The position numbers and the translations under genes were made by a program. From Tannerella sp. (GTDB lineage: Bacteria > Bacteroidota > Bacteroidia > Bacteroidales > Tannerellaceae): 18,436 nucleotides of DNA. Within the stretch, counting starts at the first letter, position 1, and the number at the start of each line of letters is the position of its first letter. The DNA lies in the NCBI GenBank assembly GCA_031260095.1, contig JAIRKN010000283.1, forward strand, positions 1-18,436, read 5' to 3'. The notes beneath the pieces are model-generated. The model was not told where the DNA came from, did not search any database, and saw nothing but the letters and a program-made list of their open reading frames with translations. Below, one piece after another: positions 6,304 to 14,306 of the stretch.

Positions 6304-7218
6304 ATGACAATGAAACCTTCACTTATAACAAAAAGACGGAACAGAGATCGCATAGCCGGCCGTACGATGCAACTCTTGACGGTACTCTCACTCTTCATCC
6401 TCGTGGTCATAGGGTTTGGCCTGTATTATAAATCTACGGACATATTATCGGAAAATTCGTTCCGGGAGTTATTGACCGGCTCGGTTTGGAGTCCGCTAAA
6501 CGGGGTATTCGGTTTCAGGCCGTTCATATTAAGTTCGGTCTATGTCACTGTTCTGGCCGTGGTCATCGCACTGCCTGTTGCCATGCTCACCGCGTTGTTT
6601 CTGACGGAGAACGCCCGGCCGTGGGTGAAAAGGCTGGTCTTTCCCGTATTGGACATACTGGCCGGGATCCCCTCTGTGGTGTATGGACTGTGGGGGACGC
6701 TGATCATCGTCCCCTGGATTGCCGACGAATTAGGCCCCCGGTTTGTGGATTACACGAGCGGTTATACGCTGCTTGCCGGCGGGATCGTCCTGAGCGTGAT
6801 GATTATACCTTTGCAGGTAAGCCTGTTTATAGAAATATTCTCGGCCGTACCCAAAGATTTTAAGGATGCTTCCGCGTCACTGGGAGCTACCCGTTGGCAA
6901 ACATCCAGGCTGATCGTCGTGCGGAAAGCAATGCCCGGTATTATAGCGGCCGTGGCGCTATCCATATCGAAAGCCTTCGGCGAAACGCTTGCCGTGCTTA
7001 TGGTATGCGGAAATGTGGTCGATACGCCCCGGTCGCTGTTCGACAGCGCTTATCCATTGCCTGCACTCATTGCCAACAATTATGGCGAGATGCTTTCTTT
7101 GCCGAAGTATGAATCTGCGCTCATGTTCGCAGCTCTTGTTATGTTTGTACTGATATTACTGTTTAACACCCTGTCGCGTATTGTCCTGCAACACGTGGAA
7201 AAAAAGATCAAACTATGA
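6304..7218 (+). CDS. pstC: PstC-like ABC transporter permease
   Basis: A 304-residue inner-membrane protein with about six hydrophobic segments (roughly 23-42, 77-99, 112-136, 157-180, 213-235 and 273-295). The cytoplasmic EAA loop that docks on the ATPase reads DASASLGATRWQTSRLIVVR, from about residue 188, and is typical of PstC (MPGI follows). A large loop between the first two segments (about 43-76) is also characteristic. The gene begins 3 nt after the binding-protein stop, with ATG 6310 as an alternative start, and overlaps the second permease by ATGA. It would form a heterodimeric channel with the next gene product, powered by the ATPase at 535. Confidence 0.88.
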   Translation: MTMKPSLITKRRNRDRIAGRTMQLLTVLSLFILVVIGFGLYYKSTDILSENSFRELLTGSVWSPLNGVFGFRPFILSSVYVTVLAVVIALPVAMLTALFLTENARPWVKRLVFPVLDILAGIPSVVYGLWGTLIIVPWIADELGPRFVDYTSGYTLLAGGIVLSVMIIPLQVSLFIEIFSAVPKDFKDASASLGATRWQTSRLIVVRKAMPGIIAAVALSISKAFGETLAVLMVCGNVVDTPRSLFDSAYPLPALIANNYGEMLSLPKYESALMFAALVMFVLILLFNTLSRIVLQHVEKKIKL

Positions 7219-8063
7219 GATACAAGTTTATAGAAGAGAAAATCATTAACCTGTTTATGATTGCGGCGACGCTTGTTGTGTTCGGCTTCTTTGCCAGCAT
7301 CATCTGGATCATCGCCAAAACGGGATTTCCTTCGCTTACGTGGGAAATGATAAGCAGTTTGCCCGGAGGCGGATTCTACCTCGGCCGTGAAGGTGGAATA
7401 TTGAATGCTATCACAGGCTCATTAATGATCGTCTTTACGTCTACGCTGTTGGGACTGGTCATCAGTATTCCGATCGTTTTTTACATGAACGTGTATTTGA
7501 AGAAAACGTCCCGGCTGGCGTATTGGGCGCGCCTGTCCTTCGACGTACTGTACGGAATCCCCTCTATCGTTTATGGAGCTTTTGGGTTTATTATTATGAT
7601 TCTTCTGGGGCTGAAAGCATCTCTGGCAGGAGGGATCATTGTGATAACCTTTCTTATCGTCCCCATTTTAGTGCGTTCGATGGACGAAGTGGCAAAGTCC
7701 GTATCAAAAGATCTTCTGGATGCTTCCTACTCGTTGGGGGCGACCCGGCTGGAGACCTGCAAAGTAGTGCTCCGTCAGATTATGCCCGGCATTGCAACGG
7801 CCACGTTACTGTCGGTCGGACGGGCGATCGGCGATGCGGCCGGCGTTATGTTTACCGCAGGATTTACGGATAATATCCCCACTTCTCTCGATGAACCTGC
7901 CGCCACATTGTCTTTATCTGTCTTTTTCCAGTTGAGCAGTCCCATACCGGAAGTGAGGGAAAGAGCTTATGCGGCAGCATTGTTGCTGACCATCATCGTT
8001 CTTGTATTAAGCATTGCCGGCAGAATTATTACAAACCGTTTCTCAAAGAACAAAATCAAATAA
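7215..8063 (+). CDS. pstA: PstA-like ABC transporter permease
   Basis: A 282-residue inner-membrane permease paired with the preceding PstC-like protein. The segment GGGFYLGREGGILNAITGSL (51-70) is the PstA family hallmark. The EAA loop reads DASYSLGATRLETCKVVLRQ (169-188) followed by MPGI. About six hydrophobic segments are visible, starting at about 11-33. The start ATG overlaps the upstream stop (ATGA), so translation is probably coupled, and its stop is 1 nt before the next start. In E. coli pst operons the next genes are pstB and phoU; here tetrapyrrole genes follow, which argues against a phosphate-starvation operon. Confidence 0.88.
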   Translation: MRYKFIEEKIINLFMIAATLVVFGFFASIIWIIAKTGFPSLTWEMISSLPGGGFYLGREGGILNAITGSLMIVFTSTLLGLVISIPIVFYMNVYLKKTSRLAYWARLSFDVLYGIPSIVYGAFGFIIMILLGLKASLAGGIIVITFLIVPILVRSMDEVAKSVSKDLLDASYSLGATRLETCKVVLRQIMPGIATATLLSVGRAIGDAAGVMFTAGFTDNIPTSLDEPAATLSLSVFFQLSSPIPEVRERAYAAALLLTIIVLVLSIAGRIITNRFSKNKIK

Positions 8064-8064
8064 G

Positions 8065-10047
8065 ATGATAATAAAAGTAGCTTGTCGTAACAGTCCTCTT
8101 TCGCTGTTACAGGTAGAAGAGGTATTTGCATCGCATCCGTCCGTAGAGTATGAGCTTCTGAGTATGGAGTCGTTTGGAGATAAGAACAAACATATATCAT
8201 TGACGGATGATATCCCCGGCGACTTTTTTACCCGTGAACAGGATCGTTCGCTGTTGGACGGAGAAGCCGATATAGCCGTTCATTCCGCAAAAGACCTGCC
8301 GTATCCTCTGCCCTGCGGACTGGATTTATATTGCCTGACCCATGCAACGGATCAGACGGATGCGCTTGTGAGCAGGAATAATTCGGGACTGTACGACCTG
8401 CCGGCCGGTGCGCGGGTGGGTACAAGTTCGGCAACACGCAGAGCCGAATTGTTACGTTTGCGCCCCGATCTGACCGTCGCCGACATACGTGGAACAATAG
8501 AAGAGCGGATCGCGCAAGTCGATAATGGCAGTATAGATGCTTTGATTGTGGCTACCTGTGCCCTGAAACGCCTGAAACTGGAGAAACGGATTGCCGAAAT
8601 ACTGCCGTTCAAGACACATCCGTTACAGGGAAACTTAGCGGTAGTAGGCGTTGAAAATAACCCCGACATGAAATCTTTGTTCTCGACAGGCGACGTTCGC
8701 AAAAACTACGGAAAAGTAATCCTCGTTGGTTTCGGCCCGGGGGATCCCGGTCTGCTTACCATTGCAGGGGACAAAGCGCTATCCGTAGCGGATATTATTT
8801 TCCATGATGACTTGCTGGACAGGAATGCGCTTGAGAAATACAAAGCTGAAAAGTATTATGCAGGCAAACGTAAAGGCCGACATAGCTGCCATCAGGATCA
8901 TATAAATGAGATGGTTTATCAGGCGGCTGTTTCCGGTAAAAACGTAGTGCGCCTGAAAGGGGGCGATCCGATGATCTTTGCACACGGCCGCGAAGAGATT
9001 GATTTCTTGAAAAGCCGTTTTGTAGAAGTGGAAGTTATTCCCGGCATTTCTTCCGGTATAGCATTAGCGTCCTGTACTCATATCCCGTTAACCCACCGGG
9101 GAGTGGCCTCGTCGGTAGCTTTTGTTACGGGACATTCGGGAAATGAGGTGCAAACTCCCGTCGCCGATACGCTTGTGTATTACATGGGCGGCGCTAACCT
9201 GTCGCAGATCGCACGGAAATTAATCGCGACAGGCCGCCCCGAAGAAACGCCGGTTGCATTGGTAAGCAACGTTTCATTGCCCGCCCAGAAAACAGTCTAT
9301 ACCTCATTAAAGGAACTGCAACACTCCGTCGTCCGTCATCCCACGCCTCTACTTGCAATCATCGGCAATGTGGTTTCGTTTGAGAAAGGAAACGCCGGTA
9401 AACAAAACGTTCTCGTAACGGGTACAACCTGCGCCGAATATGCGGACGGAGGAAACATCGTCCACTCCCCACTCATCAGCATACGGAAGAATACCGATAA
9501 CAACCTGCATACGGTATTGAAGGAGAAGATAAGCGCTCAGCAATGGATTGTTTTCACAAGCCGCTATGGGGTGCGCTTCTTTTTTGAGATATTGAATGAA
9601 ATGAAACACGATATACGGTCTTTGGCGAACGTAAAGATCGCTACGGTAGGAAAGACGACTACGGCCGAACTCGGCAGATATAACCTCTATCCCGATTTCG
9701 AATCGGATACGGAATCGGCCGAAGGATTGATCGCCTATTTTGAAGCAATAAAACTGACCGGAGCAAAGATCCTGTTGCCACGTTCCGACAAAGGATTGAA
9801 ATCTCTTTCGAGAGCACTCGCCCGCCTGGGAAACATCATCACAGATGTGCCTGTATATACCAATCAGGCCAATGCGCAGGCCGAAAAAGCAGATCTGGCT
9901 CTATTTCGGAAAATCATCTTCACTTCTCCCTCCGGGGTGGATGCATTCAGGGATTTGTATGGAGCCATCCCGGAGAATATACTGCTTGTCGCCAGAGGAA
10001 AAACGACGGAAAACAAACTAATAAAAGAAATTTATGAAACGCTTTAG
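8065..10047 (+). CDS. hemC-cobA-hemD: HemC (domains 1-2 only)-CobA-HemD fusion for siroheme synthesis
   Basis: A 660-residue three-part enzyme. Residues 1 to about 212 match hydroxymethylbilane synthase domains 1 and 2: Arg8/Ser10 (ACRNSPLS), Lys76-Asp77 (HSAKDLP, the catalytic aspartate), Arg125-Arg126 (GTSSATRRAE), Arg142 and Arg148. Domain 3, with the GGCxxP cysteine that carries the dipyrromethane cofactor, is absent. Residues about 216-440 are uroporphyrinogen-III C-methyltransferase (VGFGPGDPGLLT, RLKGGDPMIF, IPGISSG, PLTHRGVASSVAFVTGH). Residues about 446-660 resemble uroporphyrinogen-III synthase (VFTSRYGVRFF, FTSPSGVDAF). Together they would take porphobilinogen to precorrin-2. The start at 8065 directly follows pstA; an upstream in-frame ATG lies inside pstA and is rejected. 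The gene overlaps hemB by 14 nt. Confidence 0.88.
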   Translation: MIIKVACRNSPLSLLQVEEVFASHPSVEYELLSMESFGDKNKHISLTDDIPGDFFTREQDRSLLDGEADIAVHSAKDLPYPLPCGLDLYCLTHATDQTDALVSRNNSGLYDLPAGARVGTSSATRRAELLRLRPDLTVADIRGTIEERIAQVDNGSIDALIVATCALKRLKLEKRIAEILPFKTHPLQGNLAVVGVENNPDMKSLFSTGDVRKNYGKVILVGFGPGDPGLLTIAGDKALSVADIIFHDDLLDRNALEKYKAEKYYAGKRKGRHSCHQDHINEMVYQAAVSGKNVVRLKGGDPMIFAHGREEIDFLKSRFVEVEVIPGISSGIALASCTHIPLTHRGVASSVAFVTGHSGNEVQTPVADTLVYYMGGANLSQIARKLIATGRPEETPVALVSNVSLPAQKTVYTSLKELQHSVVRHPTPLLAIIGNVVSFEKGNAGKQNVLVTGTTCAEYADGGNIVHSPLISIRKNTDNNLHTVLKEKISAQQWIVFTSRYGVRFFFEILNEMKHDIRSLANVKIATVGKTTTAELGRYNLYPDFESDTESAEGLIAYFEAIKLTGAKILLPRSDKGLKSLSRALARLGNIITDVPVYTNQANAQAEKADLALFRKIIFTSPSGVDAFRDLYGAIPENILLVARGKTTENKLIKEIYETL

Positions 10048-10999
10048 ACAGTTCAGGACAAACCAGGAAATCAGGGATAAATATGCCGATATATCTATCG
10101 ACGCCGACGATTTTATTTATCCGTACTTCGTTGTTGACGGACAAAACGTGAAACAGGAAATATCCTCCATGAAAGGCGTATTCCGCTTTTCGATTGACAG
10201 ACTACTGGATGATGTGGAAGACCTGGCATCGTTGAAGATAGATAAAATACTCCTGTTCGGGGTAGTCGACGAAAAGGATAAAGATGAAAGGGGGCGTTCG
10301 GGTTATAGCCCCGACAATATCATAAGCCGGACGGTGAAAGCCGTAAAGAAGCGTTTCCCGCACATAACGGTCTTTACGGACGTCTGCCTCTGCGAATATA
10401 CATCGCACGGACATTGCGGCCTGCTGCACGATCAGGAGGTGGATAATGATACAACCCTGCCGCTACTGGCCGAAATGGCTTATCAACATGCGATAGCCGG
10501 AGCTGATTTTGTTGCTCCGTCGGCCATGATGGACGGACAGGTGGAGGCGATACGGGAACGCCTGAATAAAGAGCATTTGAAAACAAAAATACTGGCCTAT
10601 TCAGCAAAATATGCGTCCGCCTTTTACGGGCCGTTTCGCGACGCCGCAGGTTCCGCCCCGTCTTTCGGCGACAGGAAATCGTATCAAATGGACTTTCGTA
10701 CAAAGAATCAGGCATTAGAAGAGATCGCCGCAGATATTGAGGAAGGCGCCGACTGGATTATGGTAAAGCCGGCAATGGCATATCTTGATATACTTTACCG
10801 CGCTTCCGGGCAGTTTGCCGGTTATCCGCTGGTAGGTTACCAGGTTTCGGGCGAATATTCGATGCTAAAGAACGGAGCGGCTCATCATTTCTTCGATGAG
10901 AAACGCATCTTTTTTGAAAGTCTTATCGCCATAAAACGGGCCGGAGCCGATTATATCATATCGTATTATGCGAAAGAATTTATTCGAAACGGATTATAA
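10034..10999 (+). CDS. hemB: Porphobilinogen synthase (5-aminolevulinate dehydratase)
   Basis: HemB joins two 5-aminolevulinate molecules into porphobilinogen in the cytosol. The 321-residue protein is full length. The two active-site lysines are visible: Lys192 in AYSAKYASAFYGP and the Schiff-base Lys245 in WIMVKPAMAY. The zinc-binding form of the active site is shown by Cys118, Cys120 and Cys128 in DVCLCEYTSHGHCG. It overlaps the end of the fusion gene by 14 nt in another frame and supplies that enzyme's substrate. It belongs to the siroheme block that serves the sulfite reductase. Confidence 0.96.
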   Translation: MKRFRQFRTNQEIRDKYADISIDADDFIYPYFVVDGQNVKQEISSMKGVFRFSIDRLLDDVEDLASLKIDKILLFGVVDEKDKDERGRSGYSPDNIISRTVKAVKKRFPHITVFTDVCLCEYTSHGHCGLLHDQEVDNDTTLPLLAEMAYQHAIAGADFVAPSAMMDGQVEAIRERLNKEHLKTKILAYSAKYASAFYGPFRDAAGSAPSFGDRKSYQMDFRTKNQALEEIAADIEEGADWIMVKPAMAYLDILYRASGQFAGYPLVGYQVSGEYSMLKNGAAHHFFDEKRIFFESLIAIKRAGADYIISYYAKEFIRNGL

Positions 11000-11015
11000 A
11001 ACAACAGAAATAAAT

Positions 11016-11918
11016 ATGAGGAGTAAACTGACACATTTGAAAGAACTTGAATCGGAATCAATCTATGTGATGCGCGAAGTGGCGGCACAATTCGAAAAGC
11101 CCGTCTTATTATTCTCCGGTGGAAAAGATTCCATTGTAATGGCTTTTCTCGCCTACAAAGCCTTTTATCCTGCGGCCATTCCTTTCCCTTTCCTGCATAT
11201 AGATACGGGACATAACTTCGAGGAAACAATCGCATACAGAGATGAACTGGTGAAGAAACTCGGCGTAAAACTGATCGTAGGCTCCGTGCAGAACTCCATT
11301 GATACGGGGCGGGCCGTCGAAGAAACCGGTATCAATTCCAGTCGCAACAAGCTTCAAACCGTTACCCTGCTCGATACGCTCGACAAATATAAATTTGACG
11401 CGGCGCTCGGTGGCGCTCGGCGCGACGAGGAAAAAGCGCGCGCCAAAGAACGCTTTTTCTCACATCGCGATGAGTTTGGCCAATGGGATCCTAAAAACCA
11501 GCGTCCCGAATTGTGGAATATCTTCAACGGTAAAAAACAGTTAGGGGAGCATTTCCGCATTTTCCCTCTGAGCAACTGGACGGAAATGGATGTATGGCAG
11601 TATATATTACAGGAAAATATAGAATTGCCAAGCCTGTATTATACACACGAACGGGATGTGTTCGAACGGGACGGGATCTGGCTTGCCTATTATCCGTTTA
11701 TGCAACTGAGAGCGGACGAGAAAGTTGTCTGTAAGCGCGTGCGTTGCCGTACGATCGGAGATATCACCTGTACGGGCGTAACGATATCCGAAGCCCGCAC
11801 GGTCGAAGATATTATCGGAGAGCTGGCCTCTTCCAGAGTGACCGAGCGTGGCGGCCGTTCCGACGATAAACGTTCGGAAGCAGCAATGGAAGACCGTAAA
11901 AAAGCAGGATATTTTTAA
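11016..11918 (+). CDS. cysD: Sulfate adenylyltransferase subunit 2
   Basis: CysD is the catalytic half of ATP sulfurylase: with the GTPase CysN it forms adenosine 5'-phosphosulfate (APS) from sulfate and ATP. The 300-residue protein shows the PP-loop LLFSGGKDS (31-39) and the family-typical C-terminus MEDRKKAGYF. The start at 11016 (MRSKLTHLKELESESIYVMR) gives the usual length, 302 in E. coli; an in-frame ATG at 10968 lies inside hemB and is rejected. The stop TAA overlaps the next ATG by one base. Unusually, cysN is not adjacent: a 382-nt repeat-filled ORF lies between. Confidence 0.96.
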   Translation: MRSKLTHLKELESESIYVMREVAAQFEKPVLLFSGGKDSIVMAFLAYKAFYPAAIPFPFLHIDTGHNFEETIAYRDELVKKLGVKLIVGSVQNSIDTGRAVEETGINSSRNKLQTVTLLDTLDKYKFDAALGGARRDEEKARAKERFFSHRDEFGQWDPKNQRPELWNIFNGKKQLGEHFRIFPLSNWTEMDVWQYILQENIELPSLYYTHERDVFERDGIWLAYYPFMQLRADEKVVCKRVRCRTIGDITCTGVTISEARTVEDIIGELASSRVTERGGRSDDKRSEAAMEDRKKAGYF

Positions 11919-12304
11919 TGAAGTACCGTATGATACAGTTCTATTTGCGTTTGCGGAAGAGATGGCCTCTATTCGACATGTCGAACAAACTATTCGACAT
12001 GTCGAATAAACCATTCGACATTCCGAACAAACCATTCGACATGTCGAATAAACCATTTGACATGTCGCAAAAGATTTACGACGTTGTGCGAAAACCTTAC
12101 GACGTTGTGAGAAAAATTTACGACGTTGTGAGAAAAATTTACGACGTTGCGCGAAAAATTTACGACGTTGTGAGAAAGATTTACGACGTTGAGCGAAAGA
12201 TTTACGACGTTGTGCGAAAGATTTACGACGTTGCGCGCGAACCTCGCAGCATATACTGCGGAGTTTATTTCTTATCATTAAATCAAATTGAAAATAAAAT
12301 ATGA
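11918..12304 (+). CDS. Hypothetical heptad-repeat protein between cysD and cysN
   Basis: I do not recognise this 128-residue reading frame. It starts on TAATG at the cysD stop and ends on ATGA at the cysN start, so it exactly fills the gap. A basic head (MKYRMIQFYLRLRKRW) is followed by 13 tandem 7-residue units (18-108). Five resemble PFDMSNK and eight resemble IYDVVRK; all share [FY]-D at positions 2-3 and 12 of 13 end in Lys. The tail is AREPRSIYCGVYFLSLNQIENKI. In the second block AGA/CGA and AAA/AAG differences are silent, which mildly favours coding. The 21-bp DNA repeat keeps other frames open too, so it may instead be a non-coding minisatellite that happens to be open. No domain or signal peptide is evident. 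Confidence 0.5.
   Translation: MKYRMIQFYLRLRKRWPLFDMSNKLFDMSNKPFDIPNKPFDMSNKPFDMSQKIYDVVRKPYDVVRKIYDVVRKIYDVARKIYDVVRKIYDVERKIYDVVRKIYDVAREPRSIYCGVYFLSLNQIENKI
11969..12241 (+). repeat. 13-copy 21-bp tandem repeat array (two sub-families)
   Basis: The array is 273 bp with an exact 21-bp period. Units 1-5 (11969-12073) are built on the 14-bp perfect palindrome TTCGACATGTCGAA, intact at 11972-11985, 11993-12006 and 12035-12048 and degenerate at 12014-12027 and 12056-12069. Units 6-13 (12074-12241) carry TTTACGACGTTGTGMGA, with the imperfect palindrome ACGACGTTGT at the centre. Units within a sub-family differ at only a few positions, suggesting recent copying and likely length variation between strains. 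Confidence 0.95.
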
Positions 12305-13590
12305 ACGGATATTTAGATATGGAACTGCTTCGCTTTACGACGGCAGGCAGTGTGGATGACGGTAAAAGCACTTTAATAGGACGGTTACTGTACGATAGCA
12401 AGTCCATTTTCGAAGACCAGTTGGAAGCGGTGAAAACCGCCAGTGAACGGTTAGGGAATGAGGAAATAAATCTGGCCTTACTTACCGACGGACTGCGGGC
12501 AGAACGGGAACAGGGAATTACCATAGACGTTGCTTACCGCTATTTCGCAACCCCGAAACGAAAGTTTATTATTGCCGATACTCCGGGACATATAGAATAT
12601 ACCCGCAATATGGTAACCGGTGCGTCGACGGCGGACGCTGCCGTTATCCTTGTGGATTCGCGCAACGGAATTATAGAACAGACCAAACGTCATTCGTATA
12701 TTGCTTCCCTGTTGGAACTCAATCATGTCATTCTGGCAGTAAACAAAATGGATCTGGTAGATTTTTCCGAAGACGTTTTTGACCGGATAAAATCAGAATA
12801 TACAGGGATTGCCGAAAAACTCAAATTGAAAAACGTCCATTATATCCCGATTTCGGCGCGTGACGGCGATAATGTGGTGAACCGTTCGGGCAATATATCC
12901 TGGTATAAAGGGGCGACGCTGCTGGAGTTGCTGGAGAGGCTTCCCGTAAAGGAAGATATCGACAAACATCCCGTGCGTTTCCCCGTACAGTATGTGATCC
13001 GGCCTCAGAAGGATGATTTTCACGATTACCGGGCTTACGCAGGACGTCTGGCCGGTGGAAGCATCAAGGTCGGAGATAAAGTTACCATTTTGCCGTCATT
13101 AACGGAATCGTCTGTAATGTCTATACATGAAGCGGATCGTTCGCTCGACGAAGCGTTCGCGCCGCAATCGGTTGCGATCCGGTTAAATGACAATGTAGAT
13201 GTGAGTCGCGGAGATATGATCGTGAAAAGCGACAACCTGCCCTACAGGAATGCCAATATTTCCCTCTTGATATGCTGGCTGAATCACCGTCCCTTAAGCA
13301 TCGGAGCCAAATATATCATCCGTCATACCACCGATGAGGTTTTCGGCGTGATTAAAGATGTTTATTTTAAAGTGAACATCAATACCCTCGAAAATATTAC
13401 GGGAGATAAGACGGTTAAGATGAACGATATCGCTCACATACAGATTAAGACATCCAGGCCGCTCAAATACGACCTGTATTCCCAAAACAGTATAACCGGC
13501 AGCCTTGTCATTATTAATGAGGCTACTTTCGAAACGGTAGGCGCGGGAATGATCGTAAAATCACTGGAAGAACAAACCTTTTCAATATGA
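12301..13590 (+). CDS. cysN: Sulfate adenylyltransferase subunit 1 (GTPase)
   Basis: CysN is the elongation-factor-like GTPase that drives APS formation by CysD. In this 429-residue protein the P-loop is GSVDDGKST (16-24), the switch II motif DTPGH (93-97) and the base-recognition NKMD (148-151). Two beta-barrel domains follow, ending near residue 425. There is no C-terminal APS kinase (CysC) domain and no cysC gene in the window, in line with an APS-type reductase next door. The chosen ATG overlaps the stop of the repeat ORF; ATG 12319 (MELLRFTTAGS) matches many homologues' starts and is equally possible. It overlaps cysH by ATGA. Confidence 0.96.
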   Translation: MNGYLDMELLRFTTAGSVDDGKSTLIGRLLYDSKSIFEDQLEAVKTASERLGNEEINLALLTDGLRAEREQGITIDVAYRYFATPKRKFIIADTPGHIEYTRNMVTGASTADAAVILVDSRNGIIEQTKRHSYIASLLELNHVILAVNKMDLVDFSEDVFDRIKSEYTGIAEKLKLKNVHYIPISARDGDNVVNRSGNISWYKGATLLELLERLPVKEDIDKHPVRFPVQYVIRPQKDDFHDYRAYAGRLAGGSIKVGDKVTILPSLTESSVMSIHEADRSLDEAFAPQSVAIRLNDNVDVSRGDMIVKSDNLPYRNANISLLICWLNHRPLSIGAKYIIRHTTDEVFGVIKDVYFKVNINTLENITGDKTVKMNDIAHIQIKTSRPLKYDLYSQNSITGSLVIINEATFETVGAGMIVKSLEEQTFSI

Positions 13591-14306
13591 ATGATGCAAT
13601 GGAACGGAACGAACAAATAAGCAGGTTGAATACGCTCTTCGGAAAGAAGTCGCCCGAAGATCTGCTCCGGTATTTTCTGGATAAGTACGGCAGGCGCATT
13701 GCTTTAGCTTCCAGCATGGGGATAGAAGACCAGATCCTGACCGATATGATTGTCAGGATAGCGCCTTCGGCACGCATATTTACGATTGATACCGGAAGAC
13801 TGTTCCCCGAAACCTATTCGTTGATAGATAAAACCCGTCTGACATATAACATTCCGTTAGAAGTGTTTTTCCCGGATAGTCATGCGGTTGAGAGCTATGT
13901 GCAGGCAAACGGGATAAACGGATTCTACGAAACGGTCGACAAACGGAAGGCTTGCTGCCATGTACGGAAAATACAACCCCTCTTGAGGGCGTTGTCTACA
14001 CTCGATGTATGGATTTGCGGACTGCGAAAGGAACAATCGGTGACACGCACAGAAACGCAAATGGTGGAATGGGATGAGGTGAATCGCCTGATAAAAATAA
14101 ATCCGCTTATCCACTGGACCGATCAGGATCTCCGGGACTATCTGCAAAAATACAACGTACCCGTTAATTCATTACACCGGTTGAATTATCCAAGTATCGG
14201 ATGCCAGCCGTGTACAAGATCTGTCGAAAAAGGAGAGGATGTAAGAGCCGGACGCTGGTGGTGGGAAAACCCGGAACATAAAGAATGTGGATTACATAGA
14301 AGGTAA
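13587..14306 (+). CDS. cysH: APS reductase (assimilatory, [4Fe-4S] type)
   Basis: This 239-residue enzyme reduces the activated sulfate from CysDN to sulfite. The substrate loop RIALASSMGIEDQ and the catalytic Cys234 in the C-terminal KECGLH are present. The four iron-sulfur cysteines of the bacterial APS-reducing class are visible as Cys123-Cys124 (KACCHVRK) and Cys206/Cys209 (IGCQPCTR). PAPS-specific enzymes lack these, so the substrate is APS, consistent with no APS kinase. Electrons come from thioredoxin or a similar thiol in known relatives. The start overlaps the cysN stop (ATGA). The sulfite produced is used by the sulfite reductase at the front of the operon. Confidence 0.94.
   Translation: MNDAMERNEQISRLNTLFGKKSPEDLLRYFLDKYGRRIALASSMGIEDQILTDMIVRIAPSARIFTIDTGRLFPETYSLIDKTRLTYNIPLEVFFPDSHAVESYVQANGINGFYETVDKRKACCHVRKIQPLLRALSTLDVWICGLRKEQSVTRTETQMVEWDEVNRLIKINPLIHWTDQDLRDYLQKYNVPVNSLHRLNYPSIGCQPCTRSVEKGEDVRAGRWWWENPEHKECGLHRR

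Noticed and set aside
11969..12241. CRISPR array
   Set aside because: The period is 21 bp with no unique spacers between repeats and no cas genes nearby.
11607..12524. 305-codon open frame on the minus strand across cysD, the repeat array and cysN, with repeated QRRK units
   Set aside because: It overlaps conserved parts of cysD and cysN on the opposite strand. The frame is open because the 21-bp repeat is a multiple of three and keeps several frames open.
13587..14306. PAPS reductase as the CysH function
   Set aside because: The CC and CxxC cysteine pairs of the APS-reducing class are present and no APS kinase gene or domain is in the window.
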